Made by a program: the position numbers and the translations under genes. Below, one piece after another: positions 24,101-36,561 of a stretch of DNA of 64,000 nucleotides. Source of the DNA: Xiphias gladius (lineage: Eukaryota; Chordata; Actinopteri; Istiophoriformes; Xiphiidae); the NCBI RefSeq assembly GCF_016859285.1, contig NC_053416.1, positions 9,376,001 through 9,440,000 of the forward strand. The letters are read 5' to 3'. Positions within the stretch are counted from its first letter, which is position 1; each line of letters begins with the position of its first letter. The notes beneath the pieces are model-generated. The model worked only from the letters and a program-made list of their open reading frames with translations, was not told the DNA's origin and did not search any database.

Positions 24101-27100
24101 GCATCAATGTGCGTCAGAAGGTGAAGGAGATGGTGGAGTTCATCCAGGACGATGACAGATTGAGAGAGGAGAGGAAGAAAGCCAAGAAGAACAAAGATAA
24201 ATACATTGGAGTCTCCTCCGACAGTATGGGCGGAGGAGGAGGCAGCTTCAAGAACTGTAAGTAATTCACTACATCTTCTCGGACAGCTCAAATCAAAAGT
24301 GGATTAAAGTGTAAATGGAACTTTCCCTGTCCAAACCCACATGAATTTAAATGTATTAGAGGGAGGATATTGTGTAAAGCAAGTGTGTGTCTTTTTGATT
24401 GGGTATTAAAAGTTAAACTTGAACTGTTTGTACTAACAAAGTATTTGAAATATTGATTTATTGATTAGCTGATTAATCTCCTAAATTTATAAATTTGTAA
24501 AAAATGGCAAATCGCTACGTCAAAAGCATCCTCACATTGGACAGTCTGTAATGACGAAATGTCGAGTGTTTTTAATTGGTAAATGACTTGAAGCATTAAT
24601 TAATCATCAAAACAGTCATGGATCAAAATTCTGACGAATTATTTATAGTTTCAGCATGAGAGTAAAGCCCCTCTTTATCCAGTAAAGAAACATTTCAGGT
24701 GACTGCTTGAGCAGCCAACCCTGAGTACGTTGATGTTACTGGATCGATATGGAAAATGTAATACAGCATGACATTTTGTTTTCTAATGTATTTCATTCTT
24801 GTCTGCCCATTTACTTTAAATTTTTTTTTTAAAATGAATTAGTGTTATGCTTTTAATATGCCCTTTATTGATTAAGGGGTATTAATGTCGAAACCATTAG
24901 TAGATTATTCACTTGACAGAAAATTAATTGATTGGACAATTTAATTTAATTAATCTAAAATGCAAAACATTTTCCAGTTCCAACTTCTACAATGTCAGGA
25001 TTTGGTGTTTCATATTATTGTAAATTGTATATCTTTTGGTCCTGGACTGTTAATCAGACAAACATCTGACAAACAATAAATATATATTTTTTATACCAAA
25101 TGATTAAAAGAAAAATATATTAAAATCATAATTTGCAGCAGAATGTTTTTCATATCATATATCATCATTAGAATAACAAGTTTAGGAGGTTTATACCACT
25201 AGTATAAGAGACGTTTATGTCCTTTGGTGGATGCCTCTGAAGCTGCACAAGTGAACGAGTTTACAAGGTCTCTCCCTCTCTCCGCCCTCTCCTGTCTTTT
25301 TCCTTCCAGCTAATGAGTTGGATCGGAGTAAGTGGGATGAGGACTGGGATAAGAGCAGAGGGGCTTTCCCCTTTAGTGAGAAGCTCGGAGAGATCAGTGA
25401 CAAGATAGGCAGCACCATCGACGACACACTCAACAAGTTCAGGAAGAAGGAACGAGACGACTCACCTGACAGAATCAGGTAAACATTTACACTGCCAATG
25501 TCCACGAACACACCTCTATAGTGTTTTTTTTTTTTTTTTTTTTTTTTAAATGTCTGAACAAATGCTTGCTTTGAAATGGTCTGAGGGTGTATACCAACGT
25601 TACTACATGCTTCCTTGGTTGTGTATGCAGGTGGTGTTATTGCAATAACTTATTGGCTTCCTTTGTAATAGTTGCCATTTTTTAAAAACTAGAAACAACA
25701 AAAATAATACAATGCAAAGAGCCACCCACATTGTGCATCAGTTGGCTCTGGGCCTCCCGGTCACATGTGTAAAATCTTTTTAAACCTCTGTGTCTTGGAT
25801 TATCCATTACATAACCAAACAATGATGCACAGACACCACTGCACACAAATCTACAATAGTTGCAAAGCAACACAACAGTAAATAGGAAAATCTCCAGAGT
25901 GCTGTTTCTCATATATCCATATTCTGGTTGCCATAGTGATAACGAGGAGGACCGAGCATCGAGAAACGGTAGGCAGGAAACCCTGGAGTTCAAAGATGAG
26001 GAGGAAACTGTCACAACGAAGAGCATCCAGATAACACAAGCAACAGAAACCACAACCACCACCACACGGAAACGCAGCGGAGCAACAAGCAGCAAGACTC
26101 TGGACCTGGGTGCTGCAGCTCACTATACTGGAGACAAGAGCCCAGAGGAGAAGGTACTCACATAAACGCTCAGGTTTTTTCAAATGTGAGACACATTTTC
26201 AATAGCACATGTTTAACTGCTGTGTCTCTCTACTTCTCTCGTCAGTCATCAGTCAGGCAGTCATCCAGTAGCGGTCTAGCTGACCTTTTGGTGATCGACC
26301 CTTCATCCAATCAGAGCACTGCAACAGGTAATGACAGAACTGCTACACTCACAAAGATAAGGGGGAAATGAAGGCCATGAAGACGGTTTTAAAATCTGGG
26401 TCTGTGTTGTATGAGTTGTCCCTCTTCTGGGACAAGGGGAGTTCTTTGTCTTTCGCTTTTTGTATGAATCCGTGTGTCCGTCCAAACAGGTGGCAGTTCA
26501 GACCTCATTGCTGGTTTTGCTGACTTCTCCTCTCCTGCAGCCTCTGCCAGCCTCCCAACCTCCACCGGTAAACTTCTTCTTCCCTCTGTAACCTTCCGGT
26601 GCTTTCACACCTGTAGTTTGCTTCACTTGGTCCGGAGCAAGTGAAAAAATTGACACAAATTATGCAAGAGGAGTAAAATTGAAGTTGTACAGACTGAAAT
26701 ATAACTAAATGATTGGACAGTTTTGGCGATTGTCATCCTATATCATCAGCGCATCACCAGGACCCATGTAGCACATCAGTGCTTCTACTGGGCTTATTTA
26801 TGTTCTCTGGTGTCACAAAGAGCAAACGAAGAAATGACTGATGATAAGTATTATTAGTAGTATAAGGCTGCAGATGGCGGCATGTTATAAATAATGACAA
26901 ACAGGTAGAGACTAACAAAATGGAGTCTTACACAGCAGAATACCCGGGGGTATTACTTTGGGGTCACTATGTCACACACTTTTTAATTTTTAATTTTACT
27001 CAACTGCCAACGTACATGGAGTAGGATACATATAAGCAGGGAAAATCCTCATACTCAGGCGCAGATGTGCATGTGTTACTATAGTTACCGAATGATTTAC

Positions 27101-30100
27101 ATAAATATGTACATCAATTATACAGATCGATTAGAAGATCGTTTCCTGAACAGTTCATGATCAGCAGATGGGTTTAATAGTAGTTAAGCATTTTAAAATG
27201 TATGTAAATCGCATATGTACTGTCACAAAGATTCTACGGTCAGTCTGTTTCCTTTCACACCACAAATGAAATGCACCAGAGTCCATTTGGAGAAGCGTCT
27301 TTTAAATCGGTGGTGGTCCAGTCGTTTGGTGAACACCTGGGTTTGATTGACAGCTTTCACGCAAGCCAAAACGAACTGTACTAACTGAACCTAACAGGTT
27401 AGGCATAAATGCACCCTTAAGGGCTGAAATATACTCTCTTAGAACAGGGTCAGGCGATGTCTGCCATGACAAAAAACATACTGTACATAGTGTAGTATGG
27501 TTGGTTTTTAGAAAATGAATGCAAGTTTAGGACACGGTGAAGGAGGGGGACTGTTCCTGTCAAAATTCATGATGTTGTAGTCACAACTGAACATAACACT
27601 TCTCTCTTATGGCCAGCTGCTGCGTCATCCAATGGAAATGGAGAATTTGGAGACTGGAATGCCTTCTCGGCCAACCCACCAGCTTCGTCTAGCTCTGCTC
27701 CATCCCAGCCCATCACCGACCTGTTTGGTGGTGTCCAGTCACCCACAGCCCCAGTCTCTAATCCTGCCCCCGTCCCACCTTCCGCTGAGCTGTTTGACCT
27801 GATGCTGATGGGTGGAGTTAACCATCAGATAACCAATCCACATACAACACTGAGTGCGTCTCAGAGCATGACTTTCTCTCTGGGAGGGGCAACGCCAGGA
27901 GCGTCTGTTGCTATGCCCACCATGCCCCTTTCTCGCTCTCAACAGGTAGTTATTGTACCCATCACAGGAAGTGATAACCTAGTTTGTCTTAAACTGTGAG
28001 AAAGTCTCAAAATGGTACAGGTGATGATTTCCACTGAAAGAGGGACCAGAACTGTCTCATGTCTGTTACATACATCAATTAATAGTTTAAATTAATGCAA
28101 TAAAAGTGCAATAAAAAAATGAGTAAGGTAATGACACAAACACTGCCGACTTCAAAAATTTCAGTGCACCTAAGAATGCTTTTTTGTTCTGATTTTCAAT
28201 TAATGGAGGTTGTTAATCGCTTTTAGTTTTTGGATTTTGGGTAAACATTGGAGACTTTTGGAGAAACATTACTCCCTGTGGTTCCGGGTAATTTAACTCT
28301 CCTTTCTGCTTGGGATTTTAAACTTTGTAAAATTAAAGGATAAGATCTATAATAGACATGGACATTTAGCAGGACAAACCAAAAGGAAGGTCAATAAACG
28401 CGATTAAACGACCAGAAACGTGATTTTAAAGAGAATAGCAGTATTTACCTGTACATGGCATTACAACAGCCCATTGATGAGCTTATGACTTACAGTTCTC
28501 CTCATGGCTTTAATTTTATTCTGTTGTCTTATGGTTCCCAAACAGGCCTATGTATTGGTGTTAACATGTTTCCGTTTATTAGATTGGCAAAACAATTTTG
28601 ACTTCTTCATTGTTCGCACAAAAACTGAATTTCACTTGAGCTAGTAAAATGCAGGAAAAGGAAAGAAAATTTTCCTGCTTTAAAAACTCAGCTTGACTTT
28701 ATAAGACAAGGATGTTGTTCTGGACGGAATTTAAATTACAGAAGGAACAGTGAATTCTCTGAAAAACATTAGGTTATTTCAGCTGTAATTATTACGTAGG
28801 AAAGGGGTGAAACATTACTCACATACACGCTCCAGAGTGGAATAAAATCACTGACCAGAGCAGATAATAATAAAAATCACCCCACCTCTCCTAGAAGAAA
28901 TAATTCCCGTCCAAATGGGGCTTATTCCAAGGTTCTTGATTGGATATTTTTTGAGTTCAGTGATCTTTTGATTTGTATTATTTAAATAAATATATTTCTT
29001 CTGTATTTATCAAGTTGTAAAATATTTGTAATTTGTTGCAGAGCTTGGGAGGTATGACATCTCAGCAGCCCATAGGACAACAGCAGAATGTTGGGGTGGG
29101 AGGTCAGGGATCGTTAGGGTCGACGTGGTCTGACCCCTCTGTCAACATCAGCCTGGACTTCCTATCAGCAGGCCTCAACCCCACTAAGACACCGCCCACA
29201 CTCAACAATATCATCCAGCAACAAGGTATAACGTTTCACTGGAATTCATTTTCTGTGTGCAGATGTACAGAAGAAAGACATAATCATTATTAGGCAAGGT
29301 ATCTGCAGGTGTTGAAAAGCCTTAAATGGCCTCGGTTTAAGTTTCCTTTGAAAAGAGCCATCAAAAGTAATAAAAAGTCTTGAATTTAAAGCAGTAATGC
29401 TATTTATTAATTGTTTTTGTGTGCGATTTTAGGCAAAAACTGTCTGGAAAATCCCCAGTACTATTCTTCCAGACCTCCGACCTCATGTAAAATTCATATG
29501 TCAAACTTAAATTTGGTTATTTGTTTTGTTAATTGGTTAATCTGTCCACTCTTCCATTTTCTGCTACTTATCCAGGTCCAGGTCACGTTTAATGATGAAT
29601 TAATTGTAATATTATTAGGAATTATTCCTCTGTACAGCTGGGATGTACTGATAAAACTGTGATATAAATGTTAGTTCATTCACGGACTTGGTAAATAATT
29701 CTAGGCCATATTATCCCTCCTGGTTTTCATTGATATCTTTCATACTTGGGCTGGTATGACTGTGAAACAGCTATTAAATTCTGTTCAATTTCGTAAAGTC
29801 TTGAATTTAACTTATGGGTTCATACATTTCAGAGTGGGGATTCGAATGAATAAGGTCACCGAGTGATTTAGTTGGACAGGTCAATGTTGGGAAACATTTT
29901 GAATACGTGTTGTTTAGATTAGGCTGGTCAAAGTAATTATCTGACAAAAATTACCGACCTATTACATTTTATAAGGCTCCATAACCCAAGTGGTAAAACA
30001 GAGTGAATTAATTCCTCCCTGCTCATTTGTGTCTGTGCAGGAGTGCCTCCCGTCAACCTGTTGGCCCAGAACTTCGGAGGACTGAACCTCAGCTCCCCGC

Positions 30101-30447
30101 CTCATGTGACACCCATCAGACCGCCAGCCAATCCCCTGATGGCAGGCAGTGCCATGACGATGGGCATGCCTGCATCAATGGCGACTGGCATGCCCGCTAC
30201 CTTGGCAGCGGGAATGCCACCTTCAATGACCACGGGTACCTTGGGGATGGGGGGAATTCCTGTAAACCAAGGCATGATGGGAATGAACATGAGCATGAAT
30301 ATGGGCATGACCAGTCCAGTGATGATGGGTGGTGTGGCTGGCATGGGAGTGCCAGGAGTCGGGATGGGCCTAGCACACTCCATCAACCCAGGCGTGGTTC
30401 CACCCAAACAAGATGCCTTTGCTAACTTTGGCAATTTTGGGAAATGA
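16844..30447 (+). CDS. clint1: Clathrin interactor 1 (epsinR/enthoprotin), 12 coding exons
   Basis: This adaptor binds PI(4)P, clathrin, AP-1 and GGAs in trans-Golgi/endosome vesicle traffic. Exons: 16844-16884, 21964-22068, 22313-22409, 23146-23254, 24080-24256, 25310-25478, 25937-26153, 26246-26327, 26490-26567, 27617-27945, 29042-29225, 30041-30447. Total 664 aa (human 625); all phases agree. The ENTH domain (about 1-150) begins MLNMWKVRELVDKATNVVMN and is nearly identical to mammals. The tail carries the ear-binding motifs GFADF (341-345) and FGDWNAF (369-375) and a clathrin box LFDLM (417-421). The C-terminus is Met/Gly/Pro-rich with repeated GMP/GMG, ending NFGNFGK. Start: the first ATG before a conserved MLNMWK. 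Intron 1 (5.1 kb) is loaded with small mobile elements. One of the two teleost copies (a or b) is likely; which one cannot be told here. Confidence 0.97.
17010..17027. promoter_or_regulatory. 18-bp perfect palindrome centred on a CRE
   Basis: GGCCGTGACGTCACGGCC reads identically on both strands and contains TGACGTCA (17015-17022). It lies 126 bp into clint1 intron 1, the second consensus CRE within 380 bp. Likely part of the promoter CpG island; function is inferred only. Confidence 0.55.
17650..18030. repeat. Inverted-repeat element, clint1 intron 1 copy A
   Basis: Inner arms are inverted copies: 'caataaatcctaccttcatg' near 17680-17698 is answered by 'catgaaggtaggatttatca' at 17943-17962. 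The outer part ends 'ggacctaataaactgccaac' at 18002-18021. It includes the perfect palindrome ctaccttcatgaaggtag (17687-17704). Confidence 0.7.
19171..19622. repeat. Inverted-repeat element, clint1 intron 1 copy B
   Basis: Left end 'actcagtggccactttattt' and right end 'gtacctaataaagtacccag' are inverted terminal repeats. The interior shares 'taatgcaatccaataccaca' and 'aaattctacctttacaaaga' with copies A and C. It is about 450 bp without coding capacity. Confidence 0.7.
20043..20231. repeat. Inverted-repeat element, clint1 intron 1 copy C (short form)
   Basis: Left end 'aagtttattaggtacaccta' and right end 'gttgtacctaataaactggc' are inverted. The interior includes 'tagtctaatacaacactctt' and 'gaagtaaatcctccctcagt'. 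At about 190 bp it is the simplest member of the family seen at 17650 and 19171. Confidence 0.75.
21129..21180. repeat. (CA)n microsatellite
   Basis: An uninterrupted CA run at 21129-21158 is followed by imperfect CA to 21180, in clint1 intron 1. Confidence 0.9.
24027..24060. repeat. (TG)n tract just before clint1 exon 5
   Basis: The TG run ends 20 bp before the exon 5 start at 24080 and takes the place of a pyrimidine tract. GU-rich tracts of this kind can bind CELF-type or TDP-43-type splicing regulators. Confidence 0.7.
24440..25030. repeat. Two ATTAATCGATT-family copies in clint1 intron 5
   Basis: The first (24440-24660) has 'ttgattagctgattaatctc', 'gcatcctcacattggacagt' and 'gcattaattaatcatcaaaa'. 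The second (24880-25030) has 'attgattggacaatttaatt', 'ttccagttccaacttctaca' and 'tcctggactgttaatcagac', in the opposite orientation. Both are decayed. Confidence 0.55.
26600..27395. repeat. Putative interspersed element in clint1 intron 9
   Basis: The left part 'tttcacacctgtagtttgct' and 'ttggtccggagcaagtgaaa' resembles in reverse the right part 'gtggtccagtcgtttggtga' with 'gctttcacgcaagccaaaac'. 'cctttcacaccacaaatgaa' lies nearby at 27251. These are typical ends of a fish dispersed element. The boundaries are approximate and no coding region is seen. Confidence 0.4.
29420..29830. repeat. Dispersed repeat copy 1 of a family shared with tcerg1 introns
   Basis: Phrases such as 'ttaattggttaatctgtcca', 'aggtccaggtcacgtttaat', 'ctctgtacagctgggatgta' and 'ggtatgactgtgaaacagct' recur in the same order at 51690-51870 and, for the last part, 44940-45060 and 52245-52330. 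It lies in clint1 intron 11. Confidence 0.65.
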
Positions 30448-32405
<1,958 letters not shown>

Positions 32406-33199
32406 AGTAAAGATTCAGTTTCCTCTTTTTTTTTTCTTAGAGTAGGTTAGTTTGTCTTCGCGGTCTTACCGATGTTTGTATTACATTTGATCCTTAACAG
32501 GGCCACAGTAGCTCCCACTGAGGACATTGGGGTCATGTCCTTGGTATTTTTTTCTGGGATTTAGCAACCCGGGGCGAGTTTGCATTGTGTAAATGAAATC
32601 TAACATTTGGTAGATGACAGAAAAATTCTGTTTATTGTTTTTTGCACAGTGTGTAGAAAGACAAATCATAAATGCAGTTACACGCAGTACTTCATCACTT
32701 GACAGTGGGGGGAAAAAAACTCTAGCTTACTGAAACAGTCTATATAAACAAGTCTTGTAAATGTTCCTTTCTGTCATAAAACAGAAAACTGTCTTTTATC
32801 TCCTTGAAAAATGTTTTTCCTATTCTTGTATTTCCTGAAATGTTTTTGGGTTTTTTTTAAATCTGAGGATTTTATGACTTGTCTGTTTTTATGGTGCTGC
32901 CTTGTGAAGCACTTAGTAAATTTGATTTTTAAAGGTGCTCCATAAGTGAACATCATCCTTGTTATTATTCTCATAAAACCACACGTTGATAAACGTTAAT
33001 AACGAGCCTACCCGGGAACGTCTGGTCCGGTGGAACACCGTTCGCGCGTTGTTCAAACCTCCCAAAAACGTTTTTTTTTGTTTTTTTTTTGTTGTCAAGG
33101 CAACTAACGGCTTTCAATTCATCAAAGTCCAGATGACACGACTGGTCGCATAAAAACCCGGACCCTAACCCCAATTTACAACAGCGGACAGTCGTGACA
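32406..33199. other. Intergenic region and sox30 5' flank
   Basis: The clint1 and sox30 genes run in the same direction with under 3 kb between stop and start. The region is AT-rich until about 33000, where it becomes GC-rich. No TATA box was recognised next to the sox30 start. Confidence 0.4.
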
Positions 33200-35424
33200 A
33201 TGCAGGGGCAAACCCGAAGAAGAAAACGAGAGACGGTTCGAGAAGACGGTCCGCCCGACAGAAACCGGGCCTCTGAGCTCTGTCAGACCGGAGACAGAGA
33301 TCAGACTCGACAGCGCACCGGGACCGAGACTAATTCTGCGTCCTCGGTCGGAGCAAGGAGTCGGGTACCACCCCTATCGGCCTTTTCCGACAAACCGCCA
33401 CTCAATCAAGGTGCTGTGGCGGAGGAGAGCAGCCGCGGCGGTGGCGGGGTCAGGTCAGAGACGGTCGCCCCAGGGCCTCCGTCTGGTGGACGCGTCGTCG
33501 CCGAGAGGCTGGACGTGCCACAGGCCGCCGCAGCCGGAGAACCCCCGAGGCCGGATCCAGCTCGCCTCGCCGCGACCTCACCCAGTCCCGGAAGCGTTAG
33601 CGCGGTCGCCAGCTTCACCATCCCGCCAACAGAGGAAGGTAGGGTATCCCTGTGGGGTCTGGGTGGGACCTGTCAGAAAAGAGGAAAATAAACACAAAAT
33701 GTTGGATGGAATATTTTTAAGAAAATCAAAATAATGAGATACTTGGTCAAAATCATAATGTAGGCTACTAAGTCAAAACTTTTTTGCTTGTAACATTTAT
33801 GATATAGACAAATTGAACTCATTGAGTCACAACTGTGATATTTTAACTCACATCTTCGAAGCAAAAATGAGACGAAATTTCTGATTTATTTATTATGAGA
33901 TGTGAGGACAGGAGATGTATTCTGTACAGACTGCAAATTTGTGGTCTCTGATACTGACCTGACATGAGATTTTAAGTCAAACTTAGTTTTTTCTGTGTCA
34001 CAATTGTGAGATAGTAAGTAACAAAGTTTGAGATTCTGGGTCAAAATTATGGGGAAATAATATTGATAGAGTAAGTCAACGTTAAAATATATAAATTGAG
34101 AATTTTGATTTACTACTTTTGACTGACTACGTTATTTTTCCCCCCTCACTATCGCATAATTTTGACTTAAAAGCGAAAACTTTGATGTAGTAGCTCACGA
34201 GTTTGACTTACTAGTTTTGGATATTTGTTTATTATCATACAGCTGTTTAAGGGAATCTTTATCGAAATGATCAATAATGTACTAACAAATACCTTGTGTC
34301 TTATTCTGAATGTTGTTTTTTTTTCTTTTTTTCAACAACTGCAAATGAAGCACTCAGTCCCCCAAATGTCTCCCTCAGATCTGAAGCAGATGCAGTCCAT
34401 CCAAGACAAGAATGGACATATCAAACGGCCGATGAATGCCTTCATGGTGTGGGCTCGTATCCATCGGCATGCCCTGAGCAAAGCCTGCCCCGGGGCCGGC
34501 ATGATAGACACCAGTATTCAGCTGGGCCGCGAGTGGTCCAAGCTGAGTAAAGAACAGAAGAGGCCCTACTATGAAGTGGCTCACAAACTGAAAAACACAC
34601 ATAAGCAGCAATTCCCTGGTATGAGCATTTAGAGGGACAGTGACAGTGACAAATGGATAATGAACATTTACTGCAAGGTTACTGCACTGTCTTGTCTGCG
34701 GATATACAGTAATTTCAGGTATGAAAGTGAGAAACTTTTGATTTTCACTTACTCTGGCTCTGTGCTTTGTTATATCATGCCAGATTATGAGTTTCGCCCC
34801 CAGAGGAAGAAGGGCAGAGAGCGTTTGTCCTCGGGGCAGGAAACAGGACAGGGAGCAGGACAGGACCCTGGTGTTTCCTCTTTGGTCTCAAAGGCCGTAC
34901 CACCAGCTCAGTCCAAGTTGCTGGGTCTTACATTGCACCTATGTCCCTCCGTGATGCCCTGCACAGTGAACAACTATCCTCACTCATATTTTTACCCGTA
35001 TAATGTGATGGGCCTCTACTCCAGGGTCCCGATCCATTGTTCAAGGTTAAGCTTTATCAGTGTTACATGACACTTTACATGAGACTTTAAGATGGAGAAA
35101 CAATTCACAGAATTCCTAATTCAGTGACATTTGCTTTGATGCATTCAGTGGAGCATTTTCTAACGTACTTGCTCCTTTCTTACATCTTTCCACAGACACC
35201 CGAATGCCAGCAGCTCCATGGAAAAAGTGAGGAACCACCACAGCATTCAGCTGCCGAAGGACAAGGCGGCTCTGGCTGCAGAGCGTCATCCAGCTGATGT
35301 TAGTCATGACCTCCTCCTTGAATCTAACACAGCGTCAGAGAGCCTAGCTCAGCCTGACATTGACACCAGCCAAAAAAGCGACAGTAAATGCGAGTATTTT
35401 GTCGATGTCGTTGGACTGCTTTAA
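33200..35424 (+). CDS. sox30: SOX30 HMG-box transcription factor, 4 coding exons
   Basis: SOX30 is a testis/germ-line transcription factor needed for spermiogenesis in mammals. Exons: 33200-33638, 34358-34618 (or from 34379), 34784-35045, 35196-35424, giving about 396 aa; both second-exon starts keep phase. The HMG box starts at residue about 168 with [17 protein letters not shown] and continues [20 protein letters not shown], diagnostic of the SOX30 branch (mammals [20 protein letters not shown]). The following [17 protein letters not shown] matches the mammalian FPGWVYQPRPGKRKRF stretch. The N-terminus is disordered and Arg/Pro-rich; the C-terminal half is much shorter and diverged from the roughly 750-aa human protein. 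The ATG at 33200 is the first in frame. Mapping next to clint1 agrees with human 5q33. Confidence 0.92.
33715..34220. repeat. Degenerate tandem repeat in sox30 intron 1
   Basis: A unit of roughly 25-35 bp built on 'aagtcaaaattatgagata' recurs with heavy divergence ('ctaagtcaaaac', 'attgagtcacaactgtgata', 'gggtcaaaattatggggaaa', 'ttttgacttaaaagc'). It fills most of the intron. Confidence 0.55.
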
Positions 35425-35502
35425 GAGATGTTCAGCACACACAAAGCAACACTTTCAGCGATATTTAGCGGGATTTATCTACATTTGGTTTATACTGATT
35501 TA

Positions 35503-35508
35503 AATAAA
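35503..35508 (+). terminator. sox30 polyadenylation signal
   Basis: AATAAA sits 79 bp after the sox30 TAA stop, within 'tttaaataaaatgttct', followed by T/GT-rich sequence. Confidence 0.6.
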
Positions 35509-35999
35509 ATGTTCTGTCTTTGTATGATTTGTAGTCTTCCTGACTTAGTTCAAGGAGCACCCAAACCAGATGATATCCGTTCACTAGACCTACCACATAC
35601 TGCATGTGTGTAAAAAAAAAAAAAAAAAAGACATTACGTTACCTGATTGTCAGCTGTAATTATATTCAGATGTTTAACCTGTGCATAGTTTCATCCTCTC
35701 ACCAGCAAAGGTGAGAAGTAAACAAACTCTCCTTAAGTATAATTCTGATACACTGGCTCTTTATGTAAGTAGTTTCCTTTAGTGAGAAGTAAAGGACAAA
35801 GCAGAGAAGAGCCTTGACTGAGATGGTGCATTATAACTCAATGGTGTAGTTTGACAAAACTATCTTGACACACAAAACAGCTAGTAAGTGCACCTTGTGT
35901 TAAGACGATTTAAGCTGTTTCTCTATGTTTTCCTTATCTCTGGGAAAGGATAGTAGACCACCACCACATGCGTAATATTTTACAAGGTCTTCATATATT

Positions 36000-36215
36000 T
36001 AGTATGTAAAATCTCTATTGGTGAAGTGACTAAAGCTGTCAGACCAATGTAGAGGAGTAGAAAGTATAATAATTCCCAAATATAAAGTAGTATGGAAAGG
36101 AAAATACTCAAGTACAAATACTGGTACAAAAGTACCTCGCTACTTTCTACCACTGGGTAGATTATTACTTCTTTTAAGTAGAGTAATTCAGTTCTTTTTC
36201 CACCACTGCTCACAA
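36000..36215 (-). repeat. Common fish interspersed repeat, minus-strand copy
   Basis: On the - strand it reads 'cagtggtggaaaaagaactg', 'aggtacttttgtaccagtat', 'ctttctactcctctacattg' and 'ctgacagctttagtcacttc'. The order is that of a very abundant teleost repeat, and it is related to 12050-12285. Confidence 0.6.
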
Positions 36216-36401
36216 CACTGGGCACACAAAGTACCCACAGCATACAAAGACCCACCACCACCACCACAATAAACAGAGAGATAAGTGGTAACAGCTAAGG
36301 GGGTATGCAAAAAGTGGAAGAGATTAGAGGCCACTTTATTATCCACAACACCCTGCACACTGCCTGAACAAAGACATCATGAAAAATGGGACCAAAGCGG
36401 A

Positions 36402-36501
36402 CCAATGAACGCTCGGCTAAACCTCCGTGACATAAATCACCATCCAATCAGAGCTCACATTGTTCCGACTGCGCTGTGATTGACGCCAACGTTTAGCCAA
36501 T
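36402..36501 (+). promoter_or_regulatory. tcerg1 promoter with three CCAAT boxes
   Basis: CCAAT occurs at 36402-36406, 36444-36448 and 36497-36501, spaced 42 and 53 bp, ending 60 bp before the tcerg1 ATG. There is no TATA box. This layout suits NF-Y binding at a housekeeping promoter; binding is inferred. Confidence 0.5.
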
Positions 36502-36561
36502 ACGAAACGGAGAAATCATCGCGGGGCGTTTCCAGGAAGGGAACGGTTACATTTTCCTGTA

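Noticed and set aside
30027-30434. Overlapping frames on both strands of the last clint1 exon
   Set aside because: The Met/Gly/Pro-rich exon is GC-balanced and lacks stops in other frames; only the clint1 frame joins in phase with exon 11.
33406-33734. Alternative frames across sox30 exon 1
   Set aside because: GC-rich disordered coding sequence opens other frames; only the frame from 33200 reaches a donor in the phase needed by the HMG-box exon.
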